Below are positions 16,756-24,360 of a stretch of DNA of 38,262 nt, one piece after another. The position numbers and the translations under genes were made by a program. The notes beneath the pieces are model-generated. The model worked only from the letters and a program-made list of their open reading frames with translations, was not told where the DNA came from and did not search any database. The DNA lies in contig JAJYEF010000003.1 of the NCBI GenBank assembly GCA_021785915.1, positions 1 through 38,262 of the forward strand, in the 5' to 3' direction. The first letter of the stretch is position 1, and every line of letters begins with the position of its first letter. This DNA is from a bacterium. Lineage in GTDB: Bacteria; Patescibacteriota; Microgenomatia; Levybacterales; UBA12049.

Positions 16756-16992
16756 TTAGGAGTTTTCTGAAAGGTTAATGAATATTTTTTTATTTTCTTT
16801 TATTGCGGGGATTTTGATAACATTTCTTATCGCTTTTATAATTTTTCCGTTTTTTCCTATTACCTTTCCCATATCTTCTTTTGCGACATTCACGGTAAAA
16901 TTTATTACCCCCTCCGATTCATCTTGCGTTACCGAAACTTTATCCGGAGTATCTACAATAGAAGATAAAATATATATTAAAGTGTCTTTCAT
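16756..16992 (-). CDS. khpA: KH-domain RNA-binding protein (KhpA/YlqC family)
   Basis: 78 residues, a single KH domain with the GxxG loop seen in MGKVIGKNGKIIKAIR. It is encoded between rpsP and trmD, the classical position of YlqC/KhpA. Homologues bind RNA and help regulate cell division in Gram-positive bacteria. The ATG overlaps the rpsP stop by one base. The family is secure; the cellular role here is inferred. Confidence 0.88.
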   Translation of the reverse strand: MKDTLIYILSSIVDTPDKVSVTQDESEGVINFTVNVAKEDMGKVIGKNGKIIKAIRNVIKIPAIKENKKIFINLSENS

Positions 16993-17213
16993 TAAACTAT
17001 TTTTTCAATTGCGGGAGTAGGAATAGCTCCCTGCGCAATCCAGTAATCATATCTTTTTTTATCCAGTTGCTTTTTACCGTTTTTGCCTTTTTCATACCAA
17101 CCAAGAACTTCGATTGATTTCCCGTCCCGCCTGGATCTTTTTTCTTTAACAACGACCCTAAATTTTCTTTCTCCTTTTTTTCCTGTTGTTGATGATCTTA
17201 TTATAAGTGACAT
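16992..17213 (-). CDS. rpsP: 30S ribosomal protein S16
   Basis: 73 residues. The conserved core is seen in VVVKEKRSRRDGKSIEVLGWY and KKRYDYWIAQGAIPT. The length is close to that of short S16 proteins. The ATG lies 7 nt after an extended -10 (TGGTAAAAT), without a Shine-Dalgarno, so this small operon (rpsP-khpA-trmD) can be expressed independently of the upstream genes. Confidence 0.95.
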   Translation of the reverse strand: MSLIIRSSTTGKKGERKFRVVVKEKRSRRDGKSIEVLGWYEKGKNGKKQLDKKRYDYWIAQGAIPTPAIEKIV

Positions 17214-17220
17214 AGTAGAT

Positions 17221-17229
17221 ATTTTACCA
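17221..17229 (-). promoter_or_regulatory. Extended -10 TGGTAAAAT for rpsP
   Basis: Minus strand TGG-TAAAAT, 7 nt before the rpsP ATG, in the 18-nt gap after rnc. No Shine-Dalgarno is present, so a leaderless mRNA is likely. Confidence 0.7.
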
Positions 17230-17231
17230 TT

Positions 17232-17918
17232 TTAGGCTTTTTTACTCAAGGGTTTCTGGGATTTTAATTGTTCCAGTGCTTTTTCGGCGGCGGCTTCCTC
17301 GGCTTCTCGCTTTGATTTTCCGGTGCCCTCCCCAACAAATACATTATTTACATATGCGCCGATTCGAAATCTTCTCGCATGCGCCGGGCCTGTTTCCTCC
17401 AAAACTTTATAAATGGGAGATTCCTGTCTTCTCGACTGGACATGTTCCTGAAGAAGGCTTTTAGGGTCTTTAAATGATCTTTTTTTCTCAATTTCGTCTA
17501 CCTTTGGAATTAAAACGACATTTATGAATTTTTTAGTTTGTTCTATCCCTTGGTCTATAAAGAGTGCGCCAGTATAGGCCTCAAAGCAGTCGGCCAGTAA
17601 ACTCTGGTTTTGTCTTCCTTTTGATTCTTCCTCTCCCCTTGAAAGTTTCAGTAAATTTCCAAAACCAAGCTCACGCGCGATTTGGGCAAGACTTCTGGTG
17701 TTAACTACCAATGAACGCAAATTAGTCAAAATACCTTCATCATAGTAAGGATATTTTGCGAAAAGGTATTCGGACACGATAAAGGAAATTATGCTGTCGC
17801 CCAAAAATTCGAGCCGTTCATTTGAAGATAATTTTTCTTTTGTCTCGTTTAGGTAGCTTCGGTGGATAAAGGCCTGTTCAAAAAGTTTTTTGTTTTTAAA
17901 TTGAGGCAAGTTTATCAT
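17232..17918 (-). CDS. rnc: Ribonuclease III
   Basis: 228 residues. The RNase III signature [21 protein letters not shown] is near residue 35, with the metal-binding acidic residues (E..GD) and a second acidic cluster in [14 protein letters not shown]. The C-terminal double-stranded RNA-binding domain starts near residue 150 ([20 protein letters not shown]) and ends in [19 protein letters not shown]. It cuts structured RNA in rRNA and mRNA processing. The start codon lies inside the 3' end of nusB (23-nt overlap). Confidence 0.96.
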   Translation of the reverse strand: MINLPQFKNKKLFEQAFIHRSYLNETKEKLSSNERLEFLGDSIISFIVSEYLFAKYPYYDEGILTNLRSLVVNTRSLAQIARELGFGNLLKLSRGEEESKGRQNQSLLADCFEAYTGALFIDQGIEQTKKFINVVLIPKVDEIEKKRSFKDPKSLLQEHVQSRRQESPIYKVLEETGPAHARRFRIGAYVNNVFVGEGTGKSKREAEEAAAEKALEQLKSQKPLSKKA

Positions 17919-18261
17919 CTTTTATCATTTTTCCCAAAGCTCCGTTTATAAACTTTGGGCTTTTCTCCCCTCCGTATTCTTTAGCAAGTTCTATTGCTTC
18001 ATCTATTATAACCTTTGGCGGCTGGCTTTTGTCAATTAATAGCTCATAAAATGAAAGTCTCAATATTGCAAGATCAATCCTATTTATTTTTTCTATCGGA
18101 AACTCGGGAGCTGCTTTGGTGATCTCTGTGTCTATAAAATCGACGTGACTTAAAATCTCTTTAGTATAGTCCGATACCGGTTGTTTGTGGAATTCTAGCT
18201 TGAATAGATCTTCGACGGCTTTTTGCCTTTTTTTGTGTCTGGGGTCGAGCGGATTTTTCAT
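17896..18261 (-). CDS. nusB: Transcription antitermination factor NusB
   Basis: 121 residues, helical throughout. LFKLEFHK near the N-terminus and the C-terminal [30 protein letters not shown] are the conserved NusB signatures. NusB with S10 supports antitermination at rRNA operons. It starts 3 nt after rpmF and overlaps rnc at its end, so the three are translated from one mRNA. Confidence 0.93.
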   Translation of the reverse strand: MKNPLDPRHKKRQKAVEDLFKLEFHKQPVSDYTKEILSHVDFIDTEITKAAPEFPIEKINRIDLAILRLSFYELLIDKSQPPKVIIDEAIELAKEYGGEKSPKFINGALGKMIKDDKLASI

Positions 18262-18264
18262 TTT

Positions 18265-18498
18265 TTACTTACTTTCCTGCTCGCTTTTGGCGACTCTTTT
18301 TTTCTCTCTTTCTTCTTTTGTTTCTATGTGGACAACTTCGATCCCCTTATAAAAACCGCAATATTTGCAAACGGTATGTGGCACAACAGCCTTGCCGCAG
18401 TTAGGGCACTTTACAGACGCTGTAACCGACAGCCTTATAGCTGCCCGTCTTTTTCCCTGTCTTTGTCTTGAATGTCTTTTTTTAGGTTCTTGGGGCAT
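18265..18498 (-). CDS. rpmF: 50S ribosomal protein L32
   Basis: 77 residues. PKKRHSRQRQGKRRAA is the basic N-terminus typical of L32, and the zinc ribbon is intact (CPNC and CKYC). The C-terminal 20 residues (charged, KEEREKKRVAKSEQ) extend beyond the usual length. The first gene of the operon: TAAAAT (18506-18511) ends 7 nt before the ATG. Confidence 0.95.
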   Translation of the reverse strand: MPQEPKKRHSRQRQGKRRAAIRLSVTASVKCPNCGKAVVPHTVCKYCGFYKGIEVVHIETKEEREKKRVAKSEQESK

Positions 18499-18505
18499 AA
18501 AGAGT

Positions 18506-18511
18506 ATTTTA
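18506..18511 (-). promoter_or_regulatory. -10 box TAAAAT for rpmF
   Basis: Minus strand TAAAAT, 7 nt from the rpmF ATG, with no Shine-Dalgarno between. It would give a leaderless rpmF-nusB-rnc mRNA. Confidence 0.6.
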
Positions 18512-18540
18512 CTTTATTTTGGGCGTGTTTTCAATACTTT

Positions 18541-20550
18541 TTAATCGGGGGAAACATCTTTTGAGCTTAAGTTATTCACTTTTTCTAAAAGGGCGGGATA
18601 TTTGTTAATATTATCGAGTATTTTTTGGGCCTCGATTCTTGTTTTTTCAATCAGTTCGAAATCAGAAAAGCTTGCAACCTTAAGCCTCGGAATTCCGTGT
18701 TGGACTGTTCCGTAAATTTGTCCCGGTCCCCTAAGTTTTAAGTCAAGTTCTGCCAATTCAGCTCCGGAGTAAATTGTTTCAAGGGCTTTTAACCTCTTTA
18801 GGGTAACGTCATTTTTGCTTTGGGTAAATAATAAACAGTAGGATTGCTTGTCCGATCTTCCTACTCTACCGCGCAACTGGTGAAGTTGTGAAAGACCGAA
18901 CCTTTCCGCCTCCTCTATTAGCATTATCGTTGCATTTGGAATATCTATTCCTACTTCTACAACCGGGGTTGAGACCAAAATGTCGATTTGTCCGCGTTTA
19001 AACTTGTCTAAAATTTCATCTTTTTCCCCGGTTTTTAACTTTCCATGTAAAAGCCCGAGGCGCAATGTCGGAAAAATCTGGGTTTTAAGTCTTTCAAATT
19101 CTTTGGTTGCGGCTTTTACGGAAATCATATTTTCAGACTCTTCTATAAATGGGCATACAATAAATGCCTGCTCTTTATTTTTAATAACATTTTGTTTAAT
19201 CCAGTCATATGCCCCGTCACGTTTTACGGGTGGGACAAGCCAAGTCTTAACCTGTTTTCTTCCCGTAGGCATGTCCTTTAATATGGAAAGGTCCAAATCG
19301 CCGTACATTGTGAGGGCTACGGTCCTTGGTATGGGCGTTGCGGTCATTGTAAGTAGGTGAGGATTATCGCCTTTCCCTCTTATTTTTGCTCTCTGCTCTA
19401 CTCCAAAGCGCTGCTGTTCGTCAATTACAATGAGGCCAAGGTTGTCAAAAGTAACCTTATCATAAACAAGGGCGTGAGTTCCAACAATTACGTCAAACTT
19501 GCCAGTTTTACTTTTGCTAGTGCCCGTAGCAAGAGCCACTTGTAATCCGAAAGGAGAAAGAAAATCTTTTATTGTATTAAAGTGCTGGTTTGCAAGAATT
19601 TCCGTAGGCGCCATAAATGCAGATTGAAAGCCGTTTAGGAAAACCGCATAAATTGCGATACATGCAACGACAGTTTTTCCGCTCCCAACGTCTCCTTCCA
19701 AAAGTCTGTTCATGGGGTTTTCCGAAGACAAATTTTCTAGTATTTGTTTGTAAGCCTCTACCTGGGAATTTGTGAGAGCGAAAGGCAAGGACCTTATAAA
19801 TCCATCTATTTTTTGTGTATCTATTTTCATTGGGGTTTTTATAACTTTTTTTTGCCAAGATTTTTTTCTAATAAGAGATGCAAGTTGCATTTCAAAAAGC
19901 TCGTCGAATGAAAGCCTTTCTCGTGCATTCGTTGCCTGATCCAAATTATCGGGAAAATGCACTTTCTCGAACGCCTCACCAAGAGGCATGAGTTTATTCT
20001 CTTTTATTAAATCCTCTGGAAGATACTCCCTAATTTGGTCTTTTTCTTCCAGAAGCTTAAAAACTTGTCTTCTAAGCCATTTTGAGGAAATGCCCTTTGT
20101 TTCGGGATATACAGGCACCAGTCTTCCTGTGTGTATTGCTTTTCCGCCGTATACTACTTCGTAATCCGGGGATATCATCTGCGGTTTCCCTCTTTCTGAT
20201 TCTACAGTTCCCGAAAGTGAAACTGTGTCGCCTTGCTTTATTATTTTTGTTAGAAACGGTTGGTTAAACCATAAAATGTTTATGTTGCCCGTCTTGTCCG
20301 ACACTAATGCGCGTTCAAGCATCTTATGCCCTCTTGTATAGACGTTTTTTATGCTTTCGACCTTACCGCGTACGGTAACAGTTTCCCCGGCCTGTATTTT
20401 TCCTATGTCCGAAATAAGGGAATAATCCTCGTACCTAAAAGGGATATGGTACAAAAAATCCTCGAGTTTATAAATCCCGAGGTTTTCAAGCCTCCGTGCG
20501 TACATTTTATAAGCCCTGGAAGCTTTAATTACCGGTGTTTGTAAGTTCAT
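18541..20550 (-). CDS. recG: ATP-dependent DNA helicase RecG
   Basis: 669 residues from the preferred ATG at 20550; the track ORF starts 10 codons earlier inside the upstream peptide gene. The N-terminal wedge/OB domain (FRYEDYS, GETVTVRGKVESI, NILWFNQPFL) is followed by helicase motifs: Walker A LEGDVGSGKTVVA near residue 280, DEQQRFG in place of the usual DEQHRFG, TATPIPRT, and VGIDIPNATIMLIEEAERFGLSQLHQLRGRVGR. It ends with LRGPGQIYG, also typical. RecG remodels stalled forks and branched DNA. All motifs are intact. It starts 4 nt after the small membrane peptide gene. Confidence 0.95.
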   Translation of the reverse strand: MNLQTPVIKASRAYKMYARRLENLGIYKLEDFLYHIPFRYEDYSLISDIGKIQAGETVTVRGKVESIKNVYTRGHKMLERALVSDKTGNINILWFNQPFLTKIIKQGDTVSLSGTVESERGKPQMISPDYEVVYGGKAIHTGRLVPVYPETKGISSKWLRRQVFKLLEEKDQIREYLPEDLIKENKLMPLGEAFEKVHFPDNLDQATNARERLSFDELFEMQLASLIRKKSWQKKVIKTPMKIDTQKIDGFIRSLPFALTNSQVEAYKQILENLSSENPMNRLLEGDVGSGKTVVACIAIYAVFLNGFQSAFMAPTEILANQHFNTIKDFLSPFGLQVALATGTSKSKTGKFDVIVGTHALVYDKVTFDNLGLIVIDEQQRFGVEQRAKIRGKGDNPHLLTMTATPIPRTVALTMYGDLDLSILKDMPTGRKQVKTWLVPPVKRDGAYDWIKQNVIKNKEQAFIVCPFIEESENMISVKAATKEFERLKTQIFPTLRLGLLHGKLKTGEKDEILDKFKRGQIDILVSTPVVEVGIDIPNATIMLIEEAERFGLSQLHQLRGRVGRSDKQSYCLLFTQSKNDVTLKRLKALETIYSGAELAELDLKLRGPGQIYGTVQHGIPRLKVASFSDFELIEKTRIEAQKILDNINKYPALLEKVNNLSSKDVSPD

Positions 20551-20554
20551 AAAA

Positions 20555-20662
20555 TTATTGCGGAGGCGGCAAGAAGGCAAGTACCGACGTTGCTATTAAG
20601 GCAAGTGATGCAACTATTACAATAATTTTCCAAATCCAAGACTTTTTCCTTAATTGTTCCAT
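20555..20662 (-). CDS. Small membrane peptide (35 aa), not in the ORF track
   Basis: ATG at 20662 to TAA at 20555, on the minus strand. It has a basic N-terminus (MEQLRKKSWIWK), one hydrophobic segment (IIVIVASLALIATSVLAF) and a Pro-rich tail (LPPPQ). TAAAAT (20669-20674) ends 6 nt before the ATG, the geometry seen at other genes here. The stop is 4 nt before the recG ATG, so the two are probably co-transcribed. No family recognised; it might be a single-pass membrane peptide or just a translated leader for recG. Confidence 0.5.
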   Translation of the reverse strand: MEQLRKKSWIWKIIVIVASLALIATSVLAFLPPPQ

Positions 20663-20668
20663 AGCGTT

Positions 20669-20674
20669 ATTTTA
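20669..20674 (-). promoter_or_regulatory. -10 box TAAAAT for the small peptide/recG operon
   Basis: Minus strand TAAAAT abuts the tyrS stop codon and lies 6 nt before the ATG at 20662. There is no clear -35. Confidence 0.5.
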
Positions 20675-21856
20675 TTACTTTGATACGATTTTGACAACTC
20701 TCCTTTTGCCTATTTTTAGAAGCTTTTCTTTGTTTAAGTTAATAATTTCGTTTGGGCTTTTTATTTTTTCTCCATCAATTGTGATTCCTCCCTGTTCTAT
20801 CAGTCGCTTTGATTCGGAAGCGCTGAGGTTTTCGGGCAGATGGATTAAAATATCAATAATTTTCATATCTTTAATATCAAAAGTGTAAAGCTTTACTTCT
20901 TTCGGGAGTTCACCCTTTTGCACATTCCTTTCAAAAGCATCTTTTGCCTTCAAAGCAGAGTTTTCACTATGAAGTTCTCTTACAATTTCAAAAGCTAGTT
21001 CTTTTTTAATGTCCATCGGGTTTTCATTTTTCAACTTTTCCTCATAATCTCTGATTTTTTGTGTTTCTATATTTGTCGCAAGAGTAAAATAGGTAATTAT
21101 CAGTTCGTCTTTTACAGCCATGACTTTTGCAAAAATATCCTCAGGATTATCGTCAAGCCAAATCGCGTTTCCCCAGGATTTGCTCATTTTGCGGCCGTCG
21201 GGTCCCTCAAGAATCGGCGCGGTTAAGACAAATGAATCCTTTTTCTTTATGTCTTTTATAAGGGTGCGTCCCGCTTGCATGTTAAACGTCTGGTCCGTCC
21301 CTCCTATCTGAAGATCGGTATCAAGCATAAGGCTGTCGTATCCCTGCATAACAGGATACAGGAGTTCATGAAGCCCTACCCTCTTATTTTCGCTTAAGCG
21401 CTTTTTTATCAGCTCTCTTCCTATGAAGTCACCTGCTGAAAAATGTTGCATCAGCTTTATAATTTCCTCGAAATTTAACGGTTTGAGCCATTCACTGTTA
21501 TACCTTATTTTTACAAGTGAAAAATCGAGTATTTTTTCGGCCTGGGTTTTATAGGTTTTAAAATTCTCTTCTATTTCTGCAGTTGTAAGAGCCGGCCTTT
21601 CTGCCTCTTTGTCCGAAGTATCTCCGATTAGGGCGGTAAAATCGCCAATTAAAAATGTTACGTTATGGCCTTTTTTTGCGAATTGCTGCAATTTTCTTAA
21701 GGGGACTGCATGTCCGAGGTGGATTTTTGTCGATGTAGGGTCAATTCCGAAATAGATGTTGAGTTTTAGTCCGTTATCAAGTTTTCCTTTGAGTGCGTTT
21801 TTTCCGGGGATAATGTTTGCAACACCCCGCGTAAGGATTTCTTCGAACTCATTCAT
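20675..21856 (-). CDS. tyrS: Tyrosyl-tRNA synthetase
   Basis: 393 residues. The class I signature is HLGH in DPTSTKIHLGHAVPLRKLQQF, and KMSKSWGN gives the KMSKS loop. GGTDQTFNMQAGR and the Tyr-binding region MQGYDSLMLDTDLQIGGTDQ are conserved. The C-terminal S4 domain is seen in ASESKRLIEQGGITIDGEKI. The length is normal, and it lies head to head with the PBP1A gene. TGCTATACT ends 7 nt before the ATG. Confidence 0.95.
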   Translation of the reverse strand: MNEFEEILTRGVANIIPGKNALKGKLDNGLKLNIYFGIDPTSTKIHLGHAVPLRKLQQFAKKGHNVTFLIGDFTALIGDTSDKEAERPALTTAEIEENFKTYKTQAEKILDFSLVKIRYNSEWLKPLNFEEIIKLMQHFSAGDFIGRELIKKRLSENKRVGLHELLYPVMQGYDSLMLDTDLQIGGTDQTFNMQAGRTLIKDIKKKDSFVLTAPILEGPDGRKMSKSWGNAIWLDDNPEDIFAKVMAVKDELIITYFTLATNIETQKIRDYEEKLKNENPMDIKKELAFEIVRELHSENSALKAKDAFERNVQKGELPKEVKLYTFDIKDMKIIDILIHLPENLSASESKRLIEQGGITIDGEKIKSPNEIINLNKEKLLKIGKRRVVKIVSK

Positions 21857-21863
21857 ATTTCCA

Positions 21864-21872
21864 AGTATAGCA
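21864..21872 (-). promoter_or_regulatory. Extended -10 TGCTATACT for tyrS
   Basis: Minus strand TGC-TATACT, 7 nt before the ATG at 21856. The same 9-mer occurs on the plus strand at 21907-21915 in front of the divergent PBP gene. Confidence 0.7.
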
Positions 21873-21906
21873 GTTAAGCTCTTTATTTTAAATAAGTTTT
21901 GGAATT

Positions 21907-21915
21907 TGCTATACT
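21907..21915 (+). promoter_or_regulatory. Extended -10 TGCTATACT for the PBP gene
   Basis: Identical to the tyrS box on the other strand. The ATG at 21929 follows 13 nt after it, giving a leader of about 7 nt. Confidence 0.65.
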
Positions 21916-21928
21916 GTATTGACTTACT

Positions 21929-24358
21929 ATGCTAGATTATGTAAGAAGTTCCCGAAGGAGAAGTAAATACTTCACAATAACACTTCCGGCCTTTTTTAAC
22001 CGTTTTAAGTTAATCAGAAGAATTCAGAATACTCCAAGGATAGTTTTATATGGGACACTTGCAAAACTTGCGTTTTTCGGACTTATTGTCTTTATTGCTT
22101 TAGGGGTTTTCCTTTTTATTTGGTATAGCAGAGATTTGCCAGCCCCCGGAAAGCTTATTGCGGCCCAGGCAAACCAGGCAAGTGGCATATATGACAGGAA
22201 TGGAGTACTTTTATATTCCGTATATCAAAATGAAAACAGAACATATGTAAATTTAAATAATATTCCCAAATACTTACAGGAAGGAACAATTGCAGTTGAG
22301 GATAAGAATTTTTACACTAACCCGGGTTTTTCGGTTACGGGGTATATTAGGGCCGCTATTAACATCGCGCTTTTGCGAGGCTTGCAAGGAGGTTCAACCC
22401 TAACTCAGCAGCTTGTTAAAAATGTCCTTCTAACTTCGGCGCCTACGATCCAAAGGAAAATAAAAGAATTGATACTGTCGATTCAGGTCGACAGAAAATA
22501 TACAAAAAACCAGATACTGGAAATGTATCTTAACGACGTGCCTTACGGAGGGACAGCGGTGGGCGTACAGGCGGCTGCACAACTTTATTTTAATAAGGAC
22601 GTAAAAGATTTGGACCTTGCGCAGTGCGCTTTTATTTCCGGGCTTCCCCAGAGCCCAACGACCTATTCGCCCTACAGTGGGAATAAGTATTATATAGCAA
22701 GGACCCAGGAGGTATTAAGCGCAATGGAAGCGCAGGGTTATATTACCCAGAAACAGGAGACAGATGCCTATAACGAAGTAAAAACCATGCAGTTTTCACC
22801 CGGCAATACGAGCATTAAGGCTCCGCATTTTGTTTTCTACGTAAAGCAGCAGCTTATTAATCAGTTTGGCGCCCAGGCTGTTGAGAACGGCGGCTTAAGG
22901 GTAAAAACAACCCTTGACTACAATATCGAACAGAAGGCCGAACAAATTGTAAAAGCAGAGGTTGCTAAAGACAAAAACGCCTTCCATCTTACTAACGCCG
23001 CCGCTATGGTTACCGATCCAAAAACGGGACAGATCATGGCAATGGTTGGAAGCGAGGACTATTTTGACACGAATAACGACGGTAATTTTAACGCCGCGCT
23101 TGCCTACAGGCAACCCGGCTCTTCTTTAAAGCCGATAACTTATGCGATGGGACTTACAAAAGGGTATACGGCTTCAACGCTTCTAATGGATACGCAAACA
23201 GACTTTAAACCCGATGCCGGTGCGCCTGACTACATACCGGTAAATTATGACCATAAGTACAGGGGACCTGTTCAGGTAAGGTTTGCGCTTGCAAATTCCA
23301 TAAATGTACCTGCGGTCAAGATGCTCGCGATGGTGGGCATAAAAAACGTGATGCAACAAGCTTATGACATGGGAATAGAAAATTGGCAGCCGACTCAGGC
23401 AAATCTTCAAAGCGTTGGATATTCTTTGGTTTTAGGCGGACGCGCCGTAAGGCTCATTGACGAGATGCAAGTGTATGGGGATTTTGCAAACGAGGGGCTT
23501 AAACAACCGCTTGTATCCATACTTGAAGTCGATGATTCTAAAGGAAACGTTTTATATAAATATAATCCTCCGCAGCCGCAAAGGGTCTTGCCTGCAGACG
23601 TAAGTTTTATTATTTCGCACATTCTTTTGGATAATAATGCAAGAGCAATGGAATTCGGAACAAATTCCCGGCTTGTTATTGCCGGACATCCGGACGTGTC
23701 AGTTAAAACAGGAACCACAAACGATATAAGAGACAACTGGACAATAGGATATACCCCGTCCTATGTCGTAGGAGTTTGGGTAGGAAATAATGACAACAGC
23801 CCTATGAGCAATGTTGCATCCGGAATAACGGGGGCTGCTCCTATTTGGAACCAGATCATGAGTTACATTTTAAAGGGAAAGCCCGACGAACCACCCAAAA
23901 AACCTAATGACGTTATCGCAATGCAGATTGACGCTTATGGCGGGGGGCTTCCTGTTCCGGGAGAACCTACGAGAAGCGAATATTTTATACAGGGGACGCA
24001 ACCGACTAGCCCGTCTCCGATTTATGCTAAGATAAAAATTTCCACACACCAGCCCGATAAACTTGCTAACCAGGCAGAAATTGACCATGGCGACTATACC
24101 GTTAAAGATTTTATAGTTTTTAAGGAAAACGATCCTATTTCAACAGACGGAGTTAACAGGTGGCAGGAAGGAATAGACGCGTGGGTAAAGCAGACCTATT
24201 CGGCGGCAGATCCGCAGTATTATCCGCCGACTCAAACATCCGATTACTCCTATGGAAATTCATCAAGCAGCACTCCGACCCTGACGCCTACGCCTTCAAC
24301 CGGTGTTACTCCTACGCCAACCCCGACCCCTTTGCCTACGCCAACACCGACCCCGTAG
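21929..24358 (+). CDS. Class A penicillin-binding protein (bifunctional GT51 transglycosylase/transpeptidase)
   Basis: 809 residues. A basic N-terminus precedes one membrane segment near residues 47-68. The GT51 domain follows with EDKNFYTNPGFSVTGYIRAA (catalytic Glu), GGSTLTQQLVKN, RKIKELILSIQVDRKYTKNQILEMYLN. The transpeptidase domain has SSLKPITYAMG (SxxK serine), SINVPAVK (SxN) and VKTGTTNDIRDNW (KTGT). A C-terminal domain ends in a Ser/Thr/Pro-rich tail (TPTPTPTPLPTPTP). It polymerises and crosslinks peptidoglycan outside the membrane. The tail likely spans or anchors in the wall. Convergent with pheT, 2-nt gap. Confidence 0.95.
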   Translation: MLDYVRSSRRRSKYFTITLPAFFNRFKLIRRIQNTPRIVLYGTLAKLAFFGLIVFIALGVFLFIWYSRDLPAPGKLIAAQANQASGIYDRNGVLLYSVYQNENRTYVNLNNIPKYLQEGTIAVEDKNFYTNPGFSVTGYIRAAINIALLRGLQGGSTLTQQLVKNVLLTSAPTIQRKIKELILSIQVDRKYTKNQILEMYLNDVPYGGTAVGVQAAAQLYFNKDVKDLDLAQCAFISGLPQSPTTYSPYSGNKYYIARTQEVLSAMEAQGYITQKQETDAYNEVKTMQFSPGNTSIKAPHFVFYVKQQLINQFGAQAVENGGLRVKTTLDYNIEQKAEQIVKAEVAKDKNAFHLTNAAAMVTDPKTGQIMAMVGSEDYFDTNNDGNFNAALAYRQPGSSLKPITYAMGLTKGYTASTLLMDTQTDFKPDAGAPDYIPVNYDHKYRGPVQVRFALANSINVPAVKMLAMVGIKNVMQQAYDMGIENWQPTQANLQSVGYSLVLGGRAVRLIDEMQVYGDFANEGLKQPLVSILEVDDSKGNVLYKYNPPQPQRVLPADVSFIISHILLDNNARAMEFGTNSRLVIAGHPDVSVKTGTTNDIRDNWTIGYTPSYVVGVWVGNNDNSPMSNVASGITGAAPIWNQIMSYILKGKPDEPPKKPNDVIAMQIDAYGGGLPVPGEPTRSEYFIQGTQPTSPSPIYAKIKISTHQPDKLANQAEIDHGDYTVKDFIVFKENDPISTDGVNRWQEGIDAWVKQTYSAADPQYYPPTQTSDYSYGNSSSSTPTLTPTPSTGVTPTPTPTPLPTPTPTP

Positions 24359-24360
24359 TC

